IMG/VR virus record: IMGVR_UViG_3300044948_000463
Coordinates: 1 to 37,562 of that record
DNA length: 37,562 nt
From: a virus
Direction: 5' to 3' (one strand)
The notes under the pieces are model-generated. The model was given only the letters and a program-made list of their open reading frames with translations, made no database searches and was not told where the DNA came from. Positions 14,885 through 22,754 of this stretch are shown here, piece by piece. Position 1 is the stretch's first letter. Every line of letters begins with the position of its first letter. The position numbers were made by a program, and so were the translations under genes.

Positions 14885-16602
14885 CAACACCAAAGCGATG
14901 GACTCCCGGAGATCCGATCACCGCTGAACGCCTAAACGCGACGATCAGCGAATCTGTTCGTCCGCGCCGAGACATTTCACTTGGTAATGGGTCATCGCTG
15001 GTCAATGAAACTCTTGGGAACCAGTCGGCCACTGAGAGGCACCAGCAGATAAAACTGGTTGTCGCTGTGACGGACTTCGCGATTTCCGGGACTCCGACAG
15101 ACATCGCAGCATGGCCCGACGACATTCCGTCCGGACTGGTTAAAGAAGTCCGACTGAACCGCAGGTCAGGAACTCATGGGCAAGACGACTCTAATAAATC
15201 CTTCCGCGCCTACGACGCTGTCGGCGGATTAAATGGAGGGATTTGCCAGACGGGGACAACCACAAACCCTGCCAGCGAGTCATCGACAACGGCAGCCAGC
15301 AAGTTGGCATGTGACGTTTTTTATGTCTTGTTCAATACAGCATCAAAGAGATGGGAAGTCATTGAGGCTGGCGGGCGCACCCATGAAATCTGGTTCACTA
15401 TTGACGAGGTGCAGAGAGAACAGGAATGCGAAACAACCCTGATTGTCCGGCCAACTTACTACACAGGGGGATGCTCTACAGGGATTCCCGGCGAGGATCA
15501 GGACGGGCTGATCACTGTCACAGACCCATTCAGAACTCTGGAACAATACTCGGAAGAGTTTCTACTTGCTGCGACAGGACGTGCAACGTGGATGTATCCA
15601 CGCACTGGCAACGGTTCCAGTAGTTCATCCGCTGAATCAACGAGCAGTTCTTCAGGTGGTGAGTGCGATCCAGTCTGGATCGTGGACATTATCTACGAAG
15701 CTGTAATATGTGCTTCGTCGAGTTCATCATCGAGTAGTTCGTCATCCAGCAGCAGTTCGTCCTCAAGTAGTTCGTCCTCAAGTAGTTCTGCATCCAGTTC
15801 TGCATCCAGTTCTGCATCCAGTTCTGCATCCAGTTCTGCATCCAGTTCTGCATCCAGTTCTGCATCCAGTTCTGCATCCAGTTCTGCGTCCAGTTCTGCG
15901 TCAAGTTCTGCGTCAAGTTCTGCGTCAAGTTCTGCGTCAAGTTCTGCGTCAAGTTCTGCGTCTGCTTCTGCGTCTGCGTCTGCATCCGGAAGCAGTTCGT
16001 CATCCGGAAGCAGTTCTGCATCCAGTAGCAGTTCGTCATCCAGCAGTTCAGCATCCAGCAGTTCAGCATCCAGCAGTTCAGCATCTAGCAGTTCAGAATC
16101 TGATTCTGTGTCTGGTTCGGTGTCTGGTTCGGTGTCTGGTTCGGCGTCTGGTTCGGCGTCTGGTTCGGCGTCCAGCAGTAGTTCGGCGTCCAGTAGCAGT
16201 TCGTCATCCAGCAGTTCAGCATCCAGCAGTTCAGCATCCAGCAGTTCAGCATCCAGCAGTTCAGCATCCAGCAGTTCAGCATCCAGCAGTTCAGCATCCA
16301 GCAGTTCAGGATCTGATTCGGTGTCTGATTCGGTGTCTGGTTCGGTGTCTGGTTCGGTGTCTAGTTCGGTGTCTGGTTCGGAGTCCAGCAGTAGTTCGGC
16401 ATCCAGCAGTAGTTCGGCATCCAGTTCGGCATCCGCATCCAGTTCGGCATCCGCATCCAGTTCGGCGTCTTCCGAATCCGGATCATCTGACTCATCGGCA
16501 AGTTGCAATCTTGTTTTGATAGACGTAACTTTCGACTCCGTGACGTGTTCGCTGGTAAAGACGTTCTGCAACCTGACTACAGGCGAAATAACAACAGGGT
16601 AG
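14881..16602 (+). CDS. Serine-rich repeat tail protein (probable tail tip or fibre)
   Basis: This 573-residue protein has three parts. Residues 1-240 are a globular domain starting TPKRWTPGDPITAERLNA, a pattern seen at the N-terminus of tail-fibre or baseplate appendage proteins. Residues about 245-540 are almost only Ser with Ala, Gly, Val, Asp and Glu, built from SASS, SSSSA and SGSV repeats and interrupted by a short folded insert (GECDPVWIVDIIYEAVICA, 260-278). The last 35 residues are a folded end with cysteines (CNLVLIDVTFDSVTC) that resembles the insert, so the serine tract links two copies of a small Cys domain. The start overlaps the previous stop. The tract could be a flexible stalk and is a natural target for O-glycosylation by the enzymes encoded downstream. 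Confidence 0.7.
   Translation: MTTPKRWTPGDPITAERLNATISESVRPRRDISLGNGSSLVNETLGNQSATERHQQIKLVVAVTDFAISGTPTDIAAWPDDIPSGLVKEVRLNRRSGTHGQDDSNKSFRAYDAVGGLNGGICQTGTTTNPASESSTTAASKLACDVFYVLFNTASKRWEVIEAGGRTHEIWFTIDEVQREQECETTLIVRPTYYTGGCSTGIPGEDQDGLITVTDPFRTLEQYSEEFLLAATGRATWMYPRTGNGSSSSSAESTSSSSGGECDPVWIVDIIYEAVICASSSSSSSSSSSSSSSSSSSSSSSSSASSSASSSASSSASSSASSSASSSASSSASSSASSSASSSASSSASSSASSSASSSASASASASASGSSSSSGSSSASSSSSSSSSSASSSSASSSSASSSSESDSVSGSVSGSVSGSASGSASGSASSSSSASSSSSSSSSSASSSSASSSSASSSSASSSSASSSSASSSSGSDSVSDSVSGSVSGSVSSSVSGSESSSSSASSSSSASSSASASSSASASSSASSESGSSDSSASCNLVLIDVTFDSVTCSLVKTFCNLTTGEITTG
15715..16500 (+). repeat. Tandem repeat tract encoding the serine-rich stalk
   Basis: In-frame tandem repeats span about 785 bases. 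From about 15785 to 15967 a 12-base unit (TCTGCATCCAGT, later with GCG and TCA variants) encodes SASS about 14 times. From 16035 and again from 16205 a 15-base unit (TCCAGCAGTTCAGCA) encodes SSSSA. Between them and after 16310 a 12-base unit (TCTGGTTCGGTG) encodes SGSV. The SSSSA and SGSV blocks occur twice in the same order, so the tract grew by duplication and should be prone to length change. Confidence 0.92.
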
Positions 16603-17097
16603 ATGGATATGAGTTCGGGTTCGAGTTCATCATACTGCCATTGCTGCAACAACTGTATCTGTGGTCGTCCAGTGGGAGATATCTTGCGGGTGCTGTGGTC
16701 ATCAGGAAACGGCACGCATGGCTCAGCAGCGAGAGAGTTTCTCATTTACTACGGAATGCACGATGAGCCTGGGATCACGTGTTCCCCATTCTCACCAGAC
16801 CCATTCCCGGGTTACCGTGGGAGTGTTTCTGGGACGTTCCCATTGCCAATGGGCGGAACAAGAGGCGACACTCTGGAAGTGATTTTAGTGTGTCAATGCA
16901 TCGGGTGTGAGTTTTGCATATATTATCGGTGGGTAAACGATGATGCTTATCCTACCTGGCAAGTGGTTCCTTACACCATTCTCACGTGTGACTGCCCTGC
17001 GGTCTTAGACGTGATCGGTGGTTTCACTGAAGGTAACTCTTGGGGGTATCAGGTCAGCGATGTCACTGTTTACGAGCTTGAAAGCAACTGTTTATGA
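16603..17097 (+). CDS. Cys-rich tail-associated protein
   Basis: This 164-residue protein begins directly after the stop of the serine-rich protein; ATG 16609 is an alternative. It opens with a short serine run and a cysteine cluster (SSSSYCHCCNNCICG) and has a second cluster QCIGCEFCIYY in the middle and CDC later. The rest is beta-like with many aromatic residues. The CHCCNNCIC pattern suggests metal or disulfide cross-linking. Its place beside the Ser-rich protein suggests it is part of the same appendage. No family is recognised. Confidence 0.55.
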   Translation: MDMSSGSSSSYCHCCNNCICGRPVGDILRVLWSSGNGTHGSAAREFLIYYGMHDEPGITCSPFSPDPFPGYRGSVSGTFPLPMGGTRGDTLEVILVCQCIGCEFCIYYRWVNDDAYPTWQVVPYTILTCDCPAVLDVIGGFTEGNSWGYQVSDVTVYELESNCL

Positions 17098-17249
17098 GAC
17101 GCCTTCTGCTTGTTCTGTTGATTCCAATTGTGTCGCAATTTGGAGTCCACTATTTCCGAATATTCGCTAAGGCAATTGGCGAGGCATCGGTCAACCAGTG
17201 GAAACAAGTGATGGTCGAAAACATTGAGAAGGAATTCCCTCGTGAGTGA
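17094..17249 (+). CDS. Small protein with N-terminal hydrophobic segment
   Basis: This 51-residue protein starts in an ATGA overlap with the previous gene and overlaps the next start (GTG 17242). RRLLLVLLIPIVSQFGVHYF is a basic-hydrophobic segment typical of a signal anchor or uncleaved signal; the remaining 30 residues are amphipathic and charged (WKQVMVENIEKEF). It could sit in the inner membrane. A holin or spanin role is possible but unsupported. Confidence 0.55.
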   Translation: MRRLLLVLLIPIVSQFGVHYFRIFAKAIGEASVNQWKQVMVENIEKEFPRE

Positions 17250-19878
17250 TTGCCAGTGCGAACTGACCGGATTTTGTAAGGTGCGAAACATCGCAATGAA
17301 GCGAACGCATCAAATGATTTGCCGGGAGAATAAGCATCGCATGGACGCAATTCTGGCTGGCGAGCACACTAAAAGTCACGACGAAAACAACCAAGAAAAA
17401 GTGAAAGGTGTCGGAACAGTTCTGTCGTCAATCTTCAAAACTATTGGGATTGAATCGTCGGAAACTTGTAATTGCAGGCGATATGCAGTGGAGATGGATC
17501 GACGAGGGACGAAGTGGTGTCTTGAAAACATAGACACAATCGTAGGATGGCTGCAAGAAGAAGCTGTCGCAAGAAAACTGGTGTTCTTTCGTGCTGGTGT
17601 AAAGATTGCCTTGTATTCATTACTTAAAAGCTATTCGATATTTGAAAAGGTTCGTCCGGACAGCGGCGAGGACAGCAGGGTCTTCAGCAGGCGAGACGAC
17701 GAATGGGCAGTCGCAGTCACGGCAGCACCGCGAGCCGGAGAGTACACTCTTGCCAAATGCCTGCAGTCAATAATTGCGGCTGGCTGGAGCGACCCTATTG
17801 TCTTCGCAGAGCCTGGCATCGAGGTGCCTGAAGGAATAACCACATTCCACAACCCAGAACGTCGAGGCTGCTTTCACAACTGGCTTCACAGTGCAAAATG
17901 GGCACTTGAGAATACGCAAGCTGAAATGATCCTGTGCGTTCAGGACGACTCTCTGTTCCACCCGGACAGCAGGCAGTTCACCGAGGATCACTGCTTGTGG
18001 CCCAGTGATGACACTGGGATTGTCAGTCTCTACACTGCCTCGCACTACCAAAGCGAAAAAGGGGCGATGAAAGCAGTTGGGATTAACGAAGTCTACACGG
18101 GCGTATGGTGGGGCACTTGTGCTGTCGTTTGGAGGAGATCAGCACTTGAGGCAGTGGTCAGCCATGAAATAACAAAGAACTGGCTGGGTATTTCACCACG
18201 GAAACAGGCTGATGAAACCCATAACCCTAAACTGCGAGCAAAAAGGGTCGCTGATTATTTTGAAGGAAGAAAAAAGCAGCCGCACCTAATCAACAACAGT
18301 GACTACGTCGCTGGGCATGTTCTCAACCTGCTTGGCTTCAGGAAGTTCTTTGTAGACCCATCCCCAGTATCACACATTGCCAAAGTCTCAACAATAAATC
18401 ACGGAGGGAATAGCGGCAAGAGGAATTGCGCACGATGTGCAGACCATAAAAAACCACTCATGTCTCAGGTTGGGACAGTTATCAACAGGATTGAAAAGGA
18501 AGAAGACATTATGGCATCAGGAAGAGGACCAAGGCCAGCAGGAGCGTCGCTAATCATAACTCCGGGACCATCAGTTGGCGCTGTGCCGAAACATACGTTT
18601 CTGATAAGGACTTCGTTTCGAGATCCAATAGTGTCGGCCTACAGATGGAACGTCACTCAGCATACGTTGCTCAAGTCGCTCGCATCTCAAAACAACAAAG
18701 ACTTTGAGATTCAACTCATCTGTGGAGATGATGACCCGCTGCGTGAAGTGAAGTTAGCGGCATTCAGTGAAGTTGCCCCGACAACAATTGCCCCGAAGGA
18801 CTGGTACAACCAGCCACACGACGGGGTGTGGAGAAGAACAACCCGAGTCGATGACGACGACATGCTGTCGATCCGGTTCGTAGAGCTTCTGGCAGAGCAG
18901 CCGTTTGACGGAACCGAATGTCTATTCAACTTCCCGATCGGATGCCTATGGTCAGAGGGGGTGTCACATCGCTGGAATTACCCAGTGAATCAGTTCATTA
19001 CCATTCAGACGAACACGCGACTGACTCCGTATCATTTTGCGCATCAATACTATCAGCAACTCCTGCCTGTTGTTGTCGTGACCGAGGAGATCCACTGGAT
19101 GTGGATCAGGCACCACGGGGTACTCAGTGGGGCAACACCGGGAGCAATTCCGAAGCGGTTTACGCATGGCGTGATACAGACAAACGCAAGTCTGTTTCCG
19201 TACGACTTTGCCACCATCAAGACTGCTCTAGTCCATGATCAGTCGGCGGTCGTGAAGGTTTTGGAGTTGCGGGCGAAGTACGGACGAGTTGACAAAGATG
19301 TACTCAACATCTGCGCAAACGCGACGACTGATGAGTTAACAACACTTGCAGCGACTTACGGAACTGACAAAGGTGTCACTGGGACTACAGACAAAAACCA
19401 TCAGTACACGCTGGTCTACGATCGCCTGTTTAAGGGGATGCGAGACCAGGTCGAACACGTCCTTGAATTCGGCGTGGGCACCGGCGCAAGTCTTCGAATG
19501 TGGGCAGACTATTTCCCTAAAGCGATGATTCACGGGCTGGACGTTAAGCGAAGAAGTGTGCCACATCCTCGGATCGTAACACACAGGTTTAACTCCATCA
19601 CCCCGCTTGACACACACTTCAAGTTCTCATTGGTGATTGACGACGCGAGTCACATATCGAGTCACCAAAGAGTCATGTTCGAACTGCACAGCAAACATGT
19701 CAAGCCAGGAGGGTTCTATATAATTGAAGACCTTCATGCCTGCAGACTGGGTGGCAAGTATTTAAACGAATCTCCTTCAATGCTTGAAACATGCCGTCTG
19801 TGGGTGTCTACTCCGCCATTCGGATGGACGTGCCAGCTTTACGGCGACCAGTTGTGCATACTGCAGAAAGATGAATAG
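17242..19878 (+). CDS. Fused Cys-motif, glycosyltransferase, glycosyltransferase and methyltransferase protein
   Basis: This 878-residue protein seems to carry five units. (1) Residues 4-27 hold a Cys-rich zinc-like motif (CQCELTGFC ... C). (2) Residues 55-125 carry CNCRRYAVEMDRRGTKWC followed by IDTIVGWLQEEA. (3) At about 155-385 lies a GT-A-like glycosyltransferase with LCVQDDSLF as acidic motif. (4) At about 450-640 a second glycosyltransferase has ICGDDDP and TRVDDDDM. (5) At about 695-875 a class I SAM methyltransferase has motif I VLEFGVGTGASLRMW and SLVIDDASH, like sugar O-methyltransferases. GTG 17242 has AAGGA upstream and overlaps the small gene before it. It would add sugars and methylate them in the cytoplasm. 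The target is unknown. Confidence 0.8.
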   Translation: MSDCQCELTGFCKVRNIAMKRTHQMICRENKHRMDAILAGEHTKSHDENNQEKVKGVGTVLSSIFKTIGIESSETCNCRRYAVEMDRRGTKWCLENIDTIVGWLQEEAVARKLVFFRAGVKIALYSLLKSYSIFEKVRPDSGEDSRVFSRRDDEWAVAVTAAPRAGEYTLAKCLQSIIAAGWSDPIVFAEPGIEVPEGITTFHNPERRGCFHNWLHSAKWALENTQAEMILCVQDDSLFHPDSRQFTEDHCLWPSDDTGIVSLYTASHYQSEKGAMKAVGINEVYTGVWWGTCAVVWRRSALEAVVSHEITKNWLGISPRKQADETHNPKLRAKRVADYFEGRKKQPHLINNSDYVAGHVLNLLGFRKFFVDPSPVSHIAKVSTINHGGNSGKRNCARCADHKKPLMSQVGTVINRIEKEEDIMASGRGPRPAGASLIITPGPSVGAVPKHTFLIRTSFRDPIVSAYRWNVTQHTLLKSLASQNNKDFEIQLICGDDDPLREVKLAAFSEVAPTTIAPKDWYNQPHDGVWRRTTRVDDDDMLSIRFVELLAEQPFDGTECLFNFPIGCLWSEGVSHRWNYPVNQFITIQTNTRLTPYHFAHQYYQQLLPVVVVTEEIHWMWIRHHGVLSGATPGAIPKRFTHGVIQTNASLFPYDFATIKTALVHDQSAVVKVLELRAKYGRVDKDVLNICANATTDELTTLAATYGTDKGVTGTTDKNHQYTLVYDRLFKGMRDQVEHVLEFGVGTGASLRMWADYFPKAMIHGLDVKRRSVPHPRIVTHRFNSITPLDTHFKFSLVIDDASHISSHQRVMFELHSKHVKPGGFYIIEDLHACRLGGKYLNESPSMLETCRLWVSTPPFGWTCQLYGDQLCILQKDE

Positions 19879-20645
19879 TGGAAGACATAAACGCAGTTGC
19901 TGCCATGAAGACGTACAGCAGCGACGATAACGCTTCTGATCGCGAAGACATTCACAGGGCAATCAACACATACCAGAATACATGTGGCTTGCCGCTGCAT
20001 GTGTTCGACGATAGTTCATGCCCGACGTATGTCGAGTATTTGATGGGATTCAAGGGCGTTTTTCTTCACAAACATGGGGAGAATGTCGGGCCAACTGAGA
20101 ACAGCAATCGCTGTATGAGTCTGTTCAAACAGTATCACGAGATCGATGCGTTAATCCTGCTGGATGACGATATCGAGTTCCTGAAGCCTGGCTGGTCAGA
20201 CCTATACCTCAATGCACTCTCAGACGAAGTTCAGCTACTGTCATTCAATGACAAAGAAATCACGCAGTCACCCGGTGTCCCGCACGGCAACTACTCACTT
20301 TCGCAATGGAGTTGTGGAGTTTGCGTGACATTGACGCGGCAATGCTGGATGAAAGCTGGAATGTATGGACCATTCCCGGAAAAGTATGGATGGTGCCATA
20401 TAGAGTACAACTGGCGATGTGCGTTACTGGGGCTCATCCCAATGGATGGGTTCTATGACGTACCTGGAATCCATAACTACATTAAGATTTCCTCTTACTT
20501 AGGAAGCGAAGAAAAGCTGCGTCAAATCGCAGTCAACTGGTCATCAGAAACAGTTCAGTTGACTGTAGATAAATACTTCGCAGGAGATCAGGAGAGATGG
20601 GATAAATTAAAGAAAATCAATCAACCACTGCGGCCAGTTAGGTAG
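19878..20645 (+). CDS. Glycosyltransferase, GT-A fold, type 2-like
   Basis: This 255-residue protein starts at GTG 19878, which overlaps the TAG of the fusion gene by one base. The acidic motif ALILLDDDIEF (Asp96-98) is the likely nucleotide-sugar/metal site. It is followed by a typical GT-A middle with GVCVTLTRQCWMKAG and GWCHIEYNWRCALLG, where the acceptor-site acidic residue lies. The N-terminal strand-helix pattern (REDIHRAINTYQNTC) fits. No membrane segment is seen. The donor and acceptor sugars cannot be told. Confidence 0.75.
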   Translation: MEDINAVAAMKTYSSDDNASDREDIHRAINTYQNTCGLPLHVFDDSSCPTYVEYLMGFKGVFLHKHGENVGPTENSNRCMSLFKQYHEIDALILLDDDIEFLKPGWSDLYLNALSDEVQLLSFNDKEITQSPGVPHGNYSLSQWSCGVCVTLTRQCWMKAGMYGPFPEKYGWCHIEYNWRCALLGLIPMDGFYDVPGIHNYIKISSYLGSEEKLRQIAVNWSSETVQLTVDKYFAGDQERWDKLKKINQPLRPVR

Positions 20646-20777
20646 CTACATCAGAATCACCTCGCACGATTGCAGGACCGCAGAGAGGGACAGGCAGGCT
20701 GGCATCAACGGGTTATCAGAGCAAGTCCAATCATCTCTAAGCAAATACACTGCGATGAGGCTGGAGGCAGGCATAGC
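20646..20777 (+). other. Gap with a protein-like frame lacking a normal start
   Basis: No full gene with ATG/GTG/TTG fits this 132-base gap. One frame, open from 20610, reads like protein (SYIRITSHDCRTAERD, then INGLSEQVQSSLSKYTAMRL) and ends in TGA at 20779-20781, overlapping the next ATG as ATGA. It would need a rare start codon such as ATC, or be the shifted end of the upstream glycosyltransferase. GGAGG at 20763-20767 serves the next gene. Confidence 0.3.
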
Positions 20778-21191
20778 ATGATCAAGGTCTACACGGGCGG
20801 AACTTTCGATTTGTTTCATGCGGGGCATGTGCGATTCCTTCGCCGGTGCGCAGATATCGGGTACGTGACGGTTTCAGTAAACACAGATGACTTTGTATTG
20901 CGGTATAAAGGGAAAGCCCCTGTCATCAAACTTGAGGACCGCATTGCAGTCCTTGACGCATGCCGGTGGGTTTCATGCGTAGTGGTGAATGAAGGTGACG
21001 AAGATTCAAAAGTCGCAATTGAAAAGATTTCCCCGGATGTAATCGCGATTGGTTCTGACTGGCAGGCAAAAGACTACTGCCGACAGATGGGGTTCACATC
21101 AGAATGGCTGGAAGCCAGAAACATTGCACTGGTATACCTGCCCTATACGGATGGAATTTCATCAACCTTGATTAAAGAGAGAATGCAATGA
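20778..21191 (+). CDS. Cytidylyltransferase, TagD/GCT-like
   Basis: This 137-residue protein is a small nucleotidyltransferase of the glycerol-3-phosphate cytidylyltransferase type. YTGGTFDLFHAGHVRFL (residues 5-21) contains the HxGH motif (HAGH), and ISSTLIKERM near the end matches the ISTTxIKxR signature. IGSDWQAKD lies in the middle. Such enzymes join CTP to a phosphorylated alcohol to make CDP-glycerol or similar donors. ATG 20778 has GGAGG upstream; the longer TTG frame at 20670 is rejected. It sits inside the glycosyltransferase island, so it may supply an activated building block for the glycan. Confidence 0.88.
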   Translation: MIKVYTGGTFDLFHAGHVRFLRRCADIGYVTVSVNTDDFVLRYKGKAPVIKLEDRIAVLDACRWVSCVVVNEGDEDSKVAIEKISPDVIAIGSDWQAKDYCRQMGFTSEWLEARNIALVYLPYTDGISSTLIKERMQ

Positions 21192-21850
21192 TTCACATTC
21201 TGATGCCGACCAGAAACAAGCCCGAAGAAATCACCAGAGTGTGCAGCGAGTTAAGCGGATCGGAGTGTCGACTGTGGCTTTACGTGGCAGATGACGACCC
21301 TAAACTCGGCGAATACCAATCATTGCGTTTACCGACTGCAGCAACAGTCGTCTTCGGAACACCACTGGGGTTCAGTCGCGGAGTGAATCATCTTGCGAGC
21401 ATCGCAGCAAAACAGCCAAACGCGACTATGCTCATGCGTGCCGAGGATGACTTTTATTTCAAGCCGGGGTGGGATAAAAAATACAAAGAAGCCATGTGGA
21501 AAGACGGCGTCGGAATGGTATGGTGTAATTATGTGATGAAGGGGCCGGAAGCAGAGCCACACACAGCAGCGATAGGACTTGGGTGGTATCGTGCGCTCGG
21601 ATGGTTTTCGTTGCCTGGCGTTCAACACCACTACTGCGATAACGTGTTGCGAGAAATTGCTGAGGCCGCTGGTCGCAGCAGATACATCCCAGAGCCGATG
21701 ATTGAGCATCGGCACAACCTCAAAGATCCAAGAAAGTGTGGGCATGGCCAGCAAATCTATGATGCAGACAAAAAAAGGTATGATCAGTGGCGGAGTGGCG
21801 AAAAAGCAGACGACTGCAGACGAATTTTCGAAGCTCGACATGGAGTCTAG
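21188..21850 (+). CDS. Glycosyltransferase, GT-A fold
   Basis: This 220-residue protein starts as a typical GT2-like enzyme: MIHILMPTRNKPEEITRVC, then LWLYVADDDP and, at about residue 85, MLMRAEDDFYFKPGWDKKY with the acidic metal-binding motif. GIGLGWY-like and histidine-rich segments (GVQHHYCDN) follow. The ATG overlaps the previous stop as ATGA. It would act on a nucleotide sugar in the cytoplasm. The specific sugar is unknown. Confidence 0.75.
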   Translation: MIHILMPTRNKPEEITRVCSELSGSECRLWLYVADDDPKLGEYQSLRLPTAATVVFGTPLGFSRGVNHLASIAAKQPNATMLMRAEDDFYFKPGWDKKYKEAMWKDGVGMVWCNYVMKGPEAEPHTAAIGLGWYRALGWFSLPGVQHHYCDNVLREIAEAAGRSRYIPEPMIEHRHNLKDPRKCGHGQQIYDADKKRYDQWRSGEKADDCRRIFEARHGV

Positions 21851-21998
21851 CCTGATTGCGGGCGAGATGATGATCAGGGTTCGCGTGACTGACGGGAAAG
21901 TGCTGACACGAGTTCAGACAAAAGAATTCCCGAACGCGGACATCGCAATCGCGGCAAAGTCAATCGAAGAACAATTGGCGACTCTGTACGCCACATAG
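21780..21998 (+). CDS. Small conserved-looking protein within the sugar island
   Basis: This 72-residue protein has a basic N-terminus (GGVAKKQTTADEFSKLD) followed by a beta-helix part (IRVRVTDGKVLTRVQT, then ADIAIAAKSIEEQLATLY). The start is uncertain: ATG 21780, GTG 21795 and ATG 21840 are all possible, and only 21840 avoids a large overlap with the glycosyltransferase ending at 21850. I list the longest because the added residues look protein-like. No family is recognised and it is not an obvious enzyme. Confidence 0.5.
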   Translation: MISGGVAKKQTTADEFSKLDMESSLIAGEMMIRVRVTDGKVLTRVQTKEFPNADIAIAAKSIEEQLATLYAT

Positions 21999-22003
21999 TA
22001 TTG

Positions 22004-22753
22004 ATGGCGGCGAAATCAATGACCCAGTTCGTCTATCTCAACGTCATCGGTCCCGACAACGGCGAAGAACTCCGGCTGTCGATGGCATCCGTGCGGAAGA
22101 ACTTCACAGGATCGTCGACGTTCACGATCATCGGTGAAAAGCCGAACTGGTACACAGGGCATCACATTCCGGCTTCACGCCTGACGAAGATGCGAGAACT
22201 GCCAGGTCGCATGGCGTTCCGCGACACACAAGCGAAGATCATGCTGGCAGCGTCTCATCCGGAGATCGACGAAGAGTTCGTCTGGATGATGGATGACCAG
22301 TTCTTCCTGAAGCCAGCGTCGATCGAGGATCTCAGAGTTCTTCGGTACGATCCGTGGTATCGGACGAATTCGAAGCGTGAATGGCATCGACTGATCAAGA
22401 TGACGTTCGCCGCGCTGGCTGCAAATGGCAGGTCTAACTTTCAGGCCGGCACTCATCTTCCGCATGTCTTCGAGAAGACGAAACTGCAGCAGATGTTCGT
22501 CGAATACGGGTTCCCGAATAATTTGTACCTGTTCGAAATACTGTACGAAAATCATTGGCAATTGGATCGCACGCCGATACCTTACGGAAGCATTTGGCAG
22601 GGTGTTCAGTATCCGCAGTTTCTGAAGAGATTGCTGAGGCCGCTGATGTCTCGCCAATTGAATGAAATTGATGCCAATGTGCTCAACTACCAGAGCAACG
22701 TATGGAGGCCGACTATGCGAGATTGGCTGAGGAACAGGTTTACGGAGGAATGA
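22004..22753 (+). CDS. Glycosyltransferase-like protein
   Basis: This 249-residue protein begins with a GT-like strand (FVYLNVIGPDNGEELRLSMA) and contains VWMMDDQFFLKP, an acidic motif of the kind found in capsular or LPS-type transferases, then FQAGTHLPHVFEK and a tryptophan-rich end. A histidine and acidic residue pattern (GTHLPHVF) recalls Stealth-type sugar-phosphate transferases, but this is weak. ATG 22004 is used; TTG 22001 and ATG 22019 are alternatives. It is followed by a gene with a clean GGAGG site. Confidence 0.65.
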   Translation: MAAKSMTQFVYLNVIGPDNGEELRLSMASVRKNFTGSSTFTIIGEKPNWYTGHHIPASRLTKMRELPGRMAFRDTQAKIMLAASHPEIDEEFVWMMDDQFFLKPASIEDLRVLRYDPWYRTNSKREWHRLIKMTFAALAANGRSNFQAGTHLPHVFEKTKLQQMFVEYGFPNNLYLFEILYENHWQLDRTPIPYGSIWQGVQYPQFLKRLLRPLMSRQLNEIDANVLNYQSNVWRPTMRDWLRNRFTEE

Positions 22754-22754
22754 G

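Noticed and set aside
15785-15967. CRISPR-like tandem repeat
   Set aside because: Units are contiguous 12-base coding repeats without unique spacers, so this is a coding tandem repeat and not a CRISPR array.
15710-16519. Plus-strand frame of 269 codons rich in His/Pro/Val/Arg
   Set aside because: Another frame of the same repeat. Composition follows the DNA repeat, not a protein pattern.
15693-16745. Long minus-strand frame of 350 codons rich in LDAE repeats
   Set aside because: It is the reverse reading of the serine repeat tract, which has no stops in several frames because of its unit sequence; no start signal and no operon on that strand.
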